Of a stretch of DNA of 12,154 nucleotides, positions 7,297 to 12,154 are shown one piece after another. The notes beneath the pieces were generated by a model, which had not been told where the DNA came from, did no database searches, and saw only the letters and a list, made by a program, of their open reading frames with translations. Position 1 is the first letter of the stretch. The number at the start of each line of letters is the position of its first letter. Source of the stretch: Actinomycetes bacterium. Lineage in GTDB: Bacteria; Actinomycetota; Actinomycetes; Actinomycetales; Cellulomonadaceae. The position numbers were made by a program, and so were the translations under genes. The stretch lies in contig JAEWYD010000064.1 in the NCBI GenBank assembly GCA_023462275.1, forward strand, positions 1 to 12,154, read 5' to 3'.

Positions 7297-7791
7297 TCAG
7301 CGGTAGTTGACGAACTGCAGGGCGACGTCGAGGTCGGCGCCCTTGAGGAGCGCGATCACGGCCTGCAGGTCGTCGCGGCTCTTGGCGGAGACGCGCAGCT
7401 CGTCGCCGGTGATCTGCGTCTTGACGCCCTTGGGGCCCTCGTCGCGGACGATCTTGGCGATCTTCTTCGCGTTCTCGCTGCTCAGGCCCTGGGTGATCGT
7501 CGCCTCGAGCCGGTAGTCCTTGCCCGACTGCTTGGGCTCGCCCACTTCGAGCGACTTCAGCGAGATGCCGCGCTTGACCAGCTTGGTCTCGAAGACGTCG
7601 AGCACGGCCTTGACCCGCTCGGCGGAGTTGGCAGTCATCACGACCATCGCCTCGCCGCTCCAGGCGATCGAGGCGCCGACCCCCTTGAAGTCGTACCGCT
7701 GCGCGACCTCCTTGGCCGCCTGGTTGAGGGCGTTGTCGACCTCCTGGCGGTCCACCTTGCTGACGACGTCGAACGAGGACTCCCCGGCCAT
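7297..7791 (-). CDS. yajQ: YajQ-family nucleotide-binding protein
   Basis: A 164-residue cytoplasmic protein of the YajQ/UPF0234 family, at normal full length. Family landmarks are the N-terminal SSFDVVSKVDRQEVDNALNQ, YDFKG, the central EPKQSGKDYRLEATITQG, KKIAKIVRDEGPKGVKTQITGDELRVS and the C-terminal DVALQFVNYR. In some proteobacteria YajQ proteins bind cyclic di-GMP and act as effectors with a transcription factor; whether this holds in actinobacteria is not established. The ATG at 7791 has a strong ribosome binding site (AGGAGGA) about 5 nt upstream. It heads a two-gene unit with the DUF523 gene and is divergent from tRNA-Tyr. A perfect 11-bp tandem repeat lies directly before the ribosome binding site. 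Confidence 0.95.
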   Translation of the reverse strand: MAGESSFDVVSKVDRQEVDNALNQAAKEVAQRYDFKGVGASIAWSGEAMVVMTANSAERVKAVLDVFETKLVKRGISLKSLEVGEPKQSGKDYRLEATITQGLSSENAKKIAKIVRDEGPKGVKTQITGDELRVSAKSRDDLQAVIALLKGADLDVALQFVNYR

Positions 7792-7799
7792 GTCTCCTC

Positions 7800-7821
7800 C
7801 TGACCCCTGTCTGACCCCTGT
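7800..7821. repeat. Perfect 11-bp tandem direct repeat in the yajQ leader
   Basis: CTGACCCCTGT occurs twice back to back (7800-7810 and 7811-7821). On the minus strand it reads ACAGGGGTCAG twice, ending at the yajQ ribosome binding site. An 11-bp period is one helical turn, so two protein subunits could bind the same face. It could equally be a chance duplication. It abuts the -35 region proposed for tRNA-Tyr. Confidence 0.75.
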
Positions 7822-7823
7822 GG

Positions 7824-7853
7824 TTCGGATGGGGCTGCGCGACTTGCTATCCT
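7824..7853 (+). promoter_or_regulatory. Candidate housekeeping promoter of tRNA-Tyr
   Basis: TTCGGA (7824-7829) and TATCCT (7848-7853) are separated by 18 nt. This fits a sigma-70/SigA-type promoter with a good -10, placing the start about 35 nt before the tRNA. The same layout is seen before tRNA-Thr. Confidence 0.55.
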
Positions 7854-7895
7854 TCCATCCGCACGAGCCGCACGACGACGGGCTCGGGCAGGCAC

Positions 7896-7976
7896 GGCAG
7901 GTTACCCGAGCGGCCAAAGGGGGCTGACTGTAAATCAGCTGCGAGAGCTACGGGGGTTCGAATCCCTCACCTGCCA
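7896..7976 (+). tRNA. tRNA-Tyr (anticodon GTA)
   Basis: A class II tRNA of 81 nt with a long variable arm. The acceptor arms GGCAGGT (7896-7902) and ACCTGCC (7969-7975) pair perfectly and the discriminator is A7976. The anticodon GTA is at 7930-7932 in the loop CTGTAAA. The T arm is GGGGG-TTCGAAT-CCCTC. CCA is not encoded (CACC follows). It has its own candidate promoter and a downstream hairpin. Confidence 0.97.
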
Positions 7977-7983
7977 CACCAGG

Positions 7984-8015
7984 AGCGCCCCGTCCGGTCC
8001 GCCGGGCGGGGCGCT
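7984..8015 (+). terminator. Hairpin after tRNA-Tyr, probable terminator
   Basis: AGCGCCCCG (7984-7992) pairs perfectly with CGGGGCGCT (8007-8015), a 9-bp GC-rich stem with a 14-nt loop that can itself form a CCGG/CCGG mini-stem. It starts 7 nt after the tRNA. The tail (TTCGTCGTCGT) is only moderately T-rich, as is common in high-GC genomes. Confidence 0.7.
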
Positions 8016-8314
8016 TCGTCGTCGTGGCTGGTCTCCGGCGTCGTGGCCGGTGACAACGGCGTCCAGGCCGGTGACGACGGCGTCCGCCGTCCGGCGGGGC
8101 GCGCAGGGACGTTCGGCCCCTGGTCACGTTCCCACCGCCCGACGTATCGTTCCGAGGGTCAGACGTGACCGGTAAGGACGCAGGCACGTGGCGGCCCCGG
8201 TCCGCGACCCACGACGACGGCGCCGTCCGCCGGTCCAGCAACCCGGGCGGCGCCGTTCTCCACGCCCGGCACCGCCCGGTGCACCGACCGGTTCGACGAG
8301 CGGAGGGATCGGAT
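8016..8314. other. Intergenic stretch between tRNA-Tyr and tRNA-Thr, no convincing gene
   Basis: No reading frame here looks like a known protein. The stretch holds a degenerate 21-bp repeat (8026-8085), a possible promoter (TGGTCA at 8121-8126, 18 nt, TATCGT at 8145-8150), a GTG at 8165 with GAGGG upstream whose frame runs into tRNA-Thr, and a 12-bp palindrome GACGGCGCCGTC at 8216-8227. A small RNA or leader transcript reading into the tRNAs is possible but unproven. Confidence 0.5.
8026..8085. repeat. Degenerate tandem repeat, about three copies of 19-21 bp
   Basis: GGCCGGTGAC-A-ACGGCGTCC at 8045-8064 is repeated at 8066-8085 with a single change (A to G), a period of 21 bp. A third, more diverged and shorter copy (GGCTGGTCTCCGGCGTC...) is at 8026-8044. 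The period is a multiple of three, so it could be a decayed coding repeat (A-G-D-N/D-G-V), but no gene encloses it. Confidence 0.7.
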
Positions 8315-8344
8315 TTCGCAGGCTCGCCGCGGCCCGTGTACCCT
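8315..8344 (+). promoter_or_regulatory. Candidate housekeeping promoter of tRNA-Thr/tRNA-Met/rpmG
   Basis: TTCGCA (8315-8320) and TACCCT (8339-8344) are spaced by 18 nt, giving a start very close to the tRNA-Thr 5' end. The arrangement copies that before tRNA-Tyr. No strong terminator separates tRNA-Thr, tRNA-Met and rpmG, so this promoter may serve all of them. Confidence 0.5.
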
Positions 8345-8354
8345 TGCACGCGCC

Positions 8355-8427
8355 GCCCCGATAGCTCAGTCGGCAGAGCGTCTCCATGGTAAGGAGAAGG
8401 TCAAGGGTTCGATTCCCTTTCGGGGCT
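8355..8427 (+). tRNA. tRNA-Thr (anticodon GGT)
   Basis: A 73-nt tRNA. The acceptor arms GCCCCGA (8355-8361) and TCGGGGC (8420-8426) pair perfectly, with discriminator T8427. The anticodon stem TCTCC/GGAGA encloses loop ATGGTAA, giving anticodon GGT at 8388-8390. The T arm is AAGGG-TTCGATT-CCCTT. CCA is not encoded. It lies 46 nt before tRNA-Met, probably in the same transcript. Confidence 0.97.
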
Positions 8428-8473
8428 CTCTCGGTGCTTGCGGCGACGCTGGTCGCGGCGGGTACCAAGGAAT

Positions 8474-8550
8474 GGCGGGGTAGCTCAGGTGGTTAGAGCA
8501 CACGGCTCATAATCGTGGTGTCGCGGGTTCGAATCCCGCCCCCGCTACCA
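8474..8550 (+). tRNA. tRNA-Met (anticodon CAT), elongator type
   Basis: A 77-nt tRNA including an encoded CCA (8548-8550). Acceptor GGCGGGG (8474-8480) pairs with CCCCGCT (8540-8546), with one G-T pair at the end. The anticodon stem CACGG/TCGTG encloses CTCATAA, anticodon CAT at 8508-8510. The T arm is GCGGG-TTCGAAT-CCCGC. The first pair can form, unlike the mismatched end of initiator tRNAs, and the sequence resembles actinobacterial elongator tRNA-Met. A lysidine-modified tRNA-Ile is less likely. The order tRNA-Thr, tRNA-Met, rpmG is a familiar actinobacterial arrangement. Confidence 0.95.
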
Positions 8551-8623
8551 GGACAGGTGCGCGCCTGCATGCGGCGCGTGGGACCGACGAGGCACTGCGC
8601 CCGACGCGAGAGGTGGCACACCA

Positions 8624-8794
8624 GTGGCCAGCAAGACCCAGGACATCCGCCCGAAGATCACGCTCGCCTGCACCGAGTGCAAGGAGCGGAACTACATCAC
8701 GAAGAAGAACCGCCGCAACGACCCGGACCGGCTCGAGCTGCAGAAGTTCTGCCCGCGCTGCGGCAAGCACACGGCGCACCGCGAGACCCGCTGA
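8624..8794 (+). CDS. rpmG: 50S ribosomal protein L33, zinc-ribbon type
   Basis: A 56-residue ribosomal protein of the large subunit, starting MASKTQDIRPKITLACTEC. It carries both CxxC pairs, Cys16/Cys19 (CTEC) and Cys43/Cys46 (CPRC), so it is the zinc-binding (C+) form rather than the cysteine-free paralogue that many actinobacteria also keep for zinc shortage. KERNYITKKNRRNDPDRLELQ is the family core. The GTG at 8624 is preceded by AGGTGG (8611-8616) 7 nt upstream. It follows tRNA-Met by 73 nt and is followed 11 nt later by the first dehydratase subunit gene, suggesting one transcript. Confidence 0.96.
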   Translation: MASKTQDIRPKITLACTECKERNYITKKNRRNDPDRLELQKFCPRCGKHTAHRETR

Positions 8795-8805
8795 CCTCGG
8801 TCGGC

Positions 8806-9252
8806 ATGGGGGTCAACACCGCGTACGCGGGGCGCGCCTACCCGGCGACCCCGGCGTACGCCGTCGGGCGTGAGCACCTGCGCGACTTCGCGGCTGCGGT
8901 GGGTGCTACCCACCCGGCCCACCACGACGTCGCGGCGGCGCGCGCTCTCGGACACCCGGACGTCGTGGCGGCACCGACGTTCGCGGTCGTCATCGCGCAG
9001 AAGGCCGAGGCGCAGCTCATCGAGGATCCCGACGCCGGCATCGACTTCTCGCGGGTCGTGCACGCGGAGGAGCGGTTCACCCACCACCGGCCCATCCACG
9101 CCGGGGACGAGCTCGTGACCGTGCTCCACGTGGACGCGATCACCGAGCGCGCGGGCCTGGCCATGGTCACCACACGGTGCGAGATCGCCGATGCCACCGG
9201 TGCGCCCGTGGCCACGGTGGTCTCGACGCTCGCCGTGCGGGGCGACGCGTGA
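8806..9252 (+). CDS. MaoC/HadA-like hot-dog dehydratase subunit lacking the catalytic Asp
   Basis: A 148-residue hot-dog-fold protein of the N-terminal MaoC dehydratase type, resembling mycobacterial HadA/UPF0336 proteins. Landmarks are VGREHLRDFAAAVG, then THPAHHD, then VAAPTFAVVI, and the downstream FTHHRPIHAGDEL. In active hydratases the loop reads G-D-x-N-P-x-H; here it reads G33-A34-T35-H36-P37-A38-H39, so the Asp is Ala and the Asn is His. The subunit is therefore probably structural or acyl-chain-binding and works with the next gene product, as in HadAB. Its ATG lies 11 nt after the rpmG stop and has only a weak ribosome binding site, so it may depend on coupling to rpmG. Its stop overlaps the next start by 4 bp (GTGA). 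The substrate is presumably a 3-hydroxyacyl-ACP or -CoA, by family inference. Confidence 0.88.
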   Translation: MGVNTAYAGRAYPATPAYAVGREHLRDFAAAVGATHPAHHDVAAARALGHPDVVAAPTFAVVIAQKAEAQLIEDPDAGIDFSRVVHAEERFTHHRPIHAGDELVTVLHVDAITERAGLAMVTTRCEIADATGAPVATVVSTLAVRGDA

Positions 9253-9668
9253 GCCCGCGGATCGCCGACCTCGCCGTCGGCCAGTCCATCGGCACGCGGA
9301 CCGTCGAGGTGCGCCGCGTGGACCTCGTCCGGTACGCCGGTGCGAGCAAGGACTTCAACACCATCCACTGGAACGACCGCATCGCTCGCGAGGTCGGCCT
9401 GCCGGGCGTGATCGCCCACGGCATGTTCACCATGGGCCGGGCCGTGAACGTCGTCACCGACTGGGTCGGGGACCCGGGGGCGGTCGTCGACTACGGCGTC
9501 CGGTTCACGCGCCCGGTGGCGGTGCCGGACCCGGGCGTCGCCGTCGTCGAGGTCGAGGGCGTGATCGGCGCTCTCGACGCCGAGGCCGGCACGGCCCGCG
9601 TGGACCTCACCGTCACCTTCGAGGGCGCGAAGGTGCTCGGCAAGGCGCAGGTCGTCGTCCGGCTCTGA
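9249..9668 (+). CDS. MaoC/HadB-like hot-dog dehydratase, catalytic subunit
   Basis: A 139-residue single hot-dog domain with the intact hydratase motif: Asp35, Asn37 and His40 in SKDFNTIHWND, followed by VGLPGVIAHGMFTMG, the helix and strand that line the active site. It matches the catalytic HadB subunit of (3R)-hydroxyacyl-ACP dehydratases. In mycobacteria HadAB acts in FAS-II for mycolic acids. In an actinobacterium without mycolates it may be the dehydratase of ordinary type II fatty acid synthesis in place of FabZ/FabA, or act on acyl-CoA; this is inference. The GTG at 9249 overlaps the upstream stop by 4 bp, so the two subunits should be made in equal amounts. It ends 6 nt from the convergent lacI-family gene. 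Confidence 0.92.
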   Translation: MSPRIADLAVGQSIGTRTVEVRRVDLVRYAGASKDFNTIHWNDRIAREVGLPGVIAHGMFTMGRAVNVVTDWVGDPGAVVDYGVRFTRPVAVPDPGVAVVEVEGVIGALDAEAGTARVDLTVTFEGAKVLGKAQVVVRL

Positions 9669-9674
9669 CGGGCG

Positions 9675-10739
9675 CTACGCGCGGGGCGGCGCCGTCGTCG
9701 TGCCGATCCGCAGCTCGACGTCGAGGCTGACGTCCTCGGGAACCTGGCCCTCGAGGAGCACGCGGACGAACTGACCGAGCATCTCGCCCTTGGCGGCGAG
9801 CGGCTGGGCGACGGTGGTCAGCACGTCCGGCCCGAGCCAGGCCAGGTCGAGGCCGTCGAACCCGGCGACCGAGATGTCCTCGGGCACGCGGAGCCCCCGC
9901 TCGCGGACGGCGAGCACGACGCCGGCGGCCAGCAGGTCCGACTGCGCGACGATGCAGGTGGGCGGGTCGTCGCTGTCGAGGATCGCGCGCGCCGCGGCCT
10001 GCCCCTCCTCGACGAGCGAGCCGGCGGTCTCCCACATCGCGACGGGCTCGACGCCGGCGTCGGCGAGGCCTTCGATGCGGTGCCGCGTGGGCGTCCAGTC
10101 GAGCGCGGCCATCCGGCCCGGCGTCACGAACCCGGGCCGGCGGGGGTGGCAGAACGGCAGCGCGACGGAGGCGAAGCGCGTGTGGCCGAGGCCCCGGAGG
10201 TAGCGGACCAGCTCGGCCGTACCGCGGCGGTCCTCGATGCCGACGACGGGCACCTCGGGCCCGGCGTGGCCCTCGCCGACGACGACCGGCACGCCCCGCC
10301 GCTGCAGGGCGTTGAGCGCGGGGTCGCCGCTCTGGGCGCCCCAGATCAGCACGGCGACGTCCATGGGCGCGCTGGCCAGCAGCGGGTCCAGCTGGATGCC
10401 GCCGTCGGGCGACGGGCTGCCCGGCACCAGTAGCACGCCCAGGCCCATCGTGCCGAGCGAGCCGACGAGGCCGTCGAGCACCTGGACCGACACCGGGTCG
10501 CGGAAGCTGCGCCGCAGCTCGTCCCCGATGACGACGGCGACGATGCCGGAGCGCCCGCTGCGCAGGGAGCGTCCGAGCGGGTTCGGGCCGGCGTAACCGA
10601 GCCGCGTGGCGGCGTCGAGGACGCGGGTACGGGTCTCGGCGGCGATGGGGCCCGCCCCGGAGAACGCGAGGGACGCGGTCGACACCGACACCCCGGCGGC
10701 GCTGGCGACGTCCGCCAACGTCGGTCGACCTTGTGACAT
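9675..10739 (-). CDS. LacI-family transcriptional regulator
   Basis: A 354-residue regulator of normal family length. The N-terminal helix-turn-helix spans about residues 7-49 (PTLADVASAAGVSVSTASLA), with a hinge helix at NPLGRSLRSGRSG, followed by a periplasmic-binding-protein-like effector domain. That domain starts GIVAVVIGDE and includes CIVAQSDLLAAGV and the family segment VPEDISVAGFDGLDLAW. The recognition helix reads STASLAFSG rather than the common TVSRVLNG, a variant I associate with a subgroup of actinobacterial LacI proteins. The ATG at 10739 has GAGGG 4-8 nt upstream. It is divergent from the MFS gene, with a near-ideal LacI-type operator in between, so it probably represses the transporter and perhaps itself. 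The effector is unknown; a sugar or related small molecule is the usual case. Confidence 0.95.
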   Translation of the reverse strand: MSQGRPTLADVASAAGVSVSTASLAFSGAGPIAAETRTRVLDAATRLGYAGPNPLGRSLRSGRSGIVAVVIGDELRRSFRDPVSVQVLDGLVGSLGTMGLGVLLVPGSPSPDGGIQLDPLLASAPMDVAVLIWGAQSGDPALNALQRRGVPVVVGEGHAGPEVPVVGIEDRRGTAELVRYLRGLGHTRFASVALPFCHPRRPGFVTPGRMAALDWTPTRHRIEGLADAGVEPVAMWETAGSLVEEGQAAARAILDSDDPPTCIVAQSDLLAAGVVLAVRERGLRVPEDISVAGFDGLDLAWLGPDVLTTVAQPLAAKGEMLGQFVRVLLEGQVPEDVSLDVELRIGTTTAPPRA

Positions 10740-10768
10740 TTCACCCTCGCCCGCTGCCGCATCCTCGG

Positions 10769-10797
10769 TTGACGGAAAGTCAGCCTATCGGCAGACT
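10769..10797 (+). promoter_or_regulatory. Candidate promoter of the MFS gene
   Basis: TTGACG (10769-10774), nearly consensus for a -35, is followed 17 nt later by CAGACT (10792-10797), a mediocre -10. Transcription would begin around 10804, putting the operator palindrome at about +3 to +25. No clear promoter for the lacI-family gene is visible; TAGGCT on the minus strand (10782-10787) is a weak -10 candidate. Confidence 0.45.
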
Positions 10798-10806
10798 GAA
10801 GTTACC

Positions 10807-10828
10807 GGCCTCGAATCGATTCGAGGCC
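10807..10828. promoter_or_regulatory. LacI-family operator, perfect 22-bp palindrome
   Basis: The site is fully self-complementary over 22 bp. Its core CTCGAATCGATTCGAG contains AATCGATT, matching the AANCGNTT centre typical of LacI/PurR/CcpA-type operators. It lies just after the candidate MFS promoter, where a bound dimer would block transcription. The half-site GGCCTCGA recurs at 10865-10872 in the MFS leader. Confidence 0.75.
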
Positions 10829-10915
10829 GTGCCATGAGCGGGCAAAGGGCGAGGAAAGCAGCCCGGCCTCGAGCCTTCCCGCCGCTGCCCGTCACCCATC
10901 GGAACGAGTCCTCGC

Positions 10916-12154
10916 ATGTCCGCCGTACCGGTCGGCCTCCCCGCCGACGTCGCCCGCGCCCGCCGCGATCTCCTCAGCCTCTACTTCCTCACCGGCGTCG
11001 CCGTCGCCACCTGGCTCTCGCGGCTGCCGTCCATCCGGAGCGCCCTGGACCTGTCGACCGCCGAGCTCGGCTCCGTGCTCGTGGTCGGCTCGGTGGGCTC
11101 GTTCCTCATGGTGGTCGTCGCCGGCGGCCTGACGAACCGGTGGGGCTCCTCGCGGACCCTCCTGACCGGCGCGTGCATGTTCTCGTTCGCGAACATCCTC
11201 ATCGGCATCGCGCCCACGGCGGGCGGGGTCCCGCTGCTCGCGTTCGGCATGCTCGTCTCCAGCTCCTCGTACGCGCTCGCGAACGTCCCGCTGAACCTCG
11301 AGTCCGTCGTCATCGAGCGGGCCGTGCGGCGCACCGTCGTGCCCCAGTTCCACGCGGCCTTCTCCGTGGGCAGCGTCGCCGGCTCGCTGCTCGGCGCGGG
11401 CGTCTCGTGGCTCGGCGTGCCCGTCCTGTGGCACTTCGTCGGGCTCAGCGTCGGGACGCTCGTCTGGCGCTGGTTCGCAGTCCCCGGCGCGGTCCTGGGG
11501 CAGGTCGCCCGCAAGGCCGGCTCCCGCGCGTCCGATGCGGCGGCGACCGCCCCGACCACCCCGACCACCCCGACCGCGCCGCGCGGGGCCGGCATGCGCA
11601 CGGCCTTCGCGGCCTGGCGCGAGCCCCGCACGCTGCTCATCGGCCTCATCGTGATGACGGCGTCGCTCTCGGAGGGCTCCGCGAACAACTGGCTCTCGAT
11701 CGCCGTCGTCGACGGGTTCCGCGAGGCGGAGGCGGTCGGCGCGGTGATGTTCGGCGTCTTCACGGCCGGGATGCTCGTCGCGCGCGTGGCGGGCACGCGG
11801 GTGATCGACCGGTACGGACGCGTCACGGTCCTCGTCGCGTCGGGCGTCTGCTCGCTCGTCGGGCTCCTCCTGTTCGGCGCAGGACCGGGCCTGTGGACCG
11901 CGGCCGTGGGGGCGCTCGGCTGGGGCCTCGGGGCCGGCCTGGTCATCCCGATCGGCATGGCCTCCGTCTCCGGCGACCGGCTGCGCATGGCCGGCCGCGT
12001 CTCCGTCCTGTCGACGTTCTCGTCCGTCGCCTCCATCGGGGCGCCGCCGCTCATCGGCGTCGTCGCCCAGGTGATGGGGACGCGCCACGCCCTGCTCTTC
12101 GTCGGCGTCGGCTTCGTCCTCGCCACCGTGCTCGCCCGCAACGTGGCGCCGGCC
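10916..12154 (+). CDS. MFS transporter, YbjJ-like (3' end outside window)
   Basis: The frame is open from ATG 10916 to the last base, 413 codons without a stop, so only a short C-terminus is probably missing. The product is a membrane transporter of the major facilitator superfamily. After a short cytoplasmic N-terminus come membrane helices starting at LLSLYFLTGVAVATWLSRLP. The segment SRLPSIRSALDLSTAELGSV resembles E. coli YbjJ-like proteins, and GGLTNRWGSSRTLL is the MFS loop 2-3 motif. A Pro/Thr/Ala-rich cytoplasmic loop separates the two six-helix halves, with a short 9-bp DNA repeat at 11552-11569. The second half has a similar loop motif (GTRVIDRYGRVTVL). The substrate is unknown. The ATG has only a weak purine-rich site (GGAACGAG) upstream. 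It is divergent from, and probably repressed by, the LacI-family gene. Confidence 0.9.
   Translation, partial: MSAVPVGLPADVARARRDLLSLYFLTGVAVATWLSRLPSIRSALDLSTAELGSVLVVGSVGSFLMVVVAGGLTNRWGSSRTLLTGACMFSFANILIGIAPTAGGVPLLAFGMLVSSSSYALANVPLNLESVVIERAVRRTVVPQFHAAFSVGSVAGSLLGAGVSWLGVPVLWHFVGLSVGTLVWRWFAVPGAVLGQVARKAGSRASDAAATAPTTPTTPTAPRGAGMRTAFAAWREPRTLLIGLIVMTASLSEGSANNWLSIAVVDGFREAEAVGAVMFGVFTAGMLVARVAGTRVIDRYGRVTVLVASGVCSLVGLLLFGAGPGLWTAAVGALGWGLGAGLVIPIGMASVSGDRLRMAGRVSVLSTFSSVASIGAPPLIGVVAQVMGTRHALLFVGVGFVLATVLARNVAPA

Noticed and set aside
7948..8349. Minus-strand frame whose product ends in GFEPP, and a similar one at 8507-8779 with GFEPATP
   Set aside because: These C-termini come from translating tRNA T-arms backwards (antisense to tRNA-Tyr and tRNA-Met), a common false gene call.
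8165..8392. 75-codon plus-strand frame with a GTG start and GAGGG upstream
   Set aside because: It runs into tRNA-Thr, where its end (DSSVGRAS) is the usual product of reading through a tRNA. No recognisable protein features precede that.
10892..12141. Two long minus-strand frames at the right end
   Set aside because: They are antisense to the MFS gene, which has clear membrane helices and MFS motifs on the plus strand. The minus-strand translations are low-complexity and hydrophilic.
1..12154. CRISPR array, insertion sequence, integrase or prophage
   Set aside because: I saw no regularly spaced repeats, transposase- or integrase-like protein, or terminal inverted repeats. The tRNA genes are intact and no duplicated 3' ends were noticed.

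Overview
The window is about 12 kb of very GC-rich, densely coding chromosomal DNA. Many genes start with GTG, several neighbours overlap by 4 bp, and proteins such as the HtpX and FprA homologues carry long stretches typical of actinobacteria. I infer a high-GC Gram-positive of the Cellulomonas/Micrococcales type. This comes from recalled protein similarity, not from a search. Nothing looks like a phage, transposon, CRISPR array or recent transfer. This is mostly ordinary core genome with a few regulatory details worth checking.

Layout, left to right. The 3' end of an FHA-domain protein (+) meets a RarD-type permease (-) tail to tail. A ferredoxin/adrenodoxin-reductase-like flavoprotein (FprA type, +) follows. 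It converges on a three-gene amino-acid ABC importer on the - strand (lipoprotein binding protein, permease, ATPase), whose genes are joined by two 4-bp stop/start overlaps. Divergent from the importer is the membrane protease HtpX (+), preceded by a good match to an envelope/oxidative-stress ECF sigma promoter. HtpX converges on a two-gene - strand unit: a YajQ nucleotide-binding protein and a DUF523 protein.

The next block is translation-related: tRNA-Tyr(GTA) with its own promoter and hairpin, a 378-bp gap without a convincing gene, tRNA-Thr(GGT), tRNA-Met(CAT), and rpmG (zinc-type L33, only 56 codons plus stop). Two small hot-dog-fold dehydratase subunits follow rpmG directly. They resemble HadA and HadB: the first lacks the catalytic Asp and the second has the full Asp/His motif.

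The right end is a LacI-family repressor (-) and a divergent MFS transporter (+) that runs off the window. Between them lies a perfect 22-bp palindrome with the AANCGNTT core of LacI-family operators, just downstream of a candidate promoter. This forms a small repressor/operator/transporter module whose ligand I cannot name.
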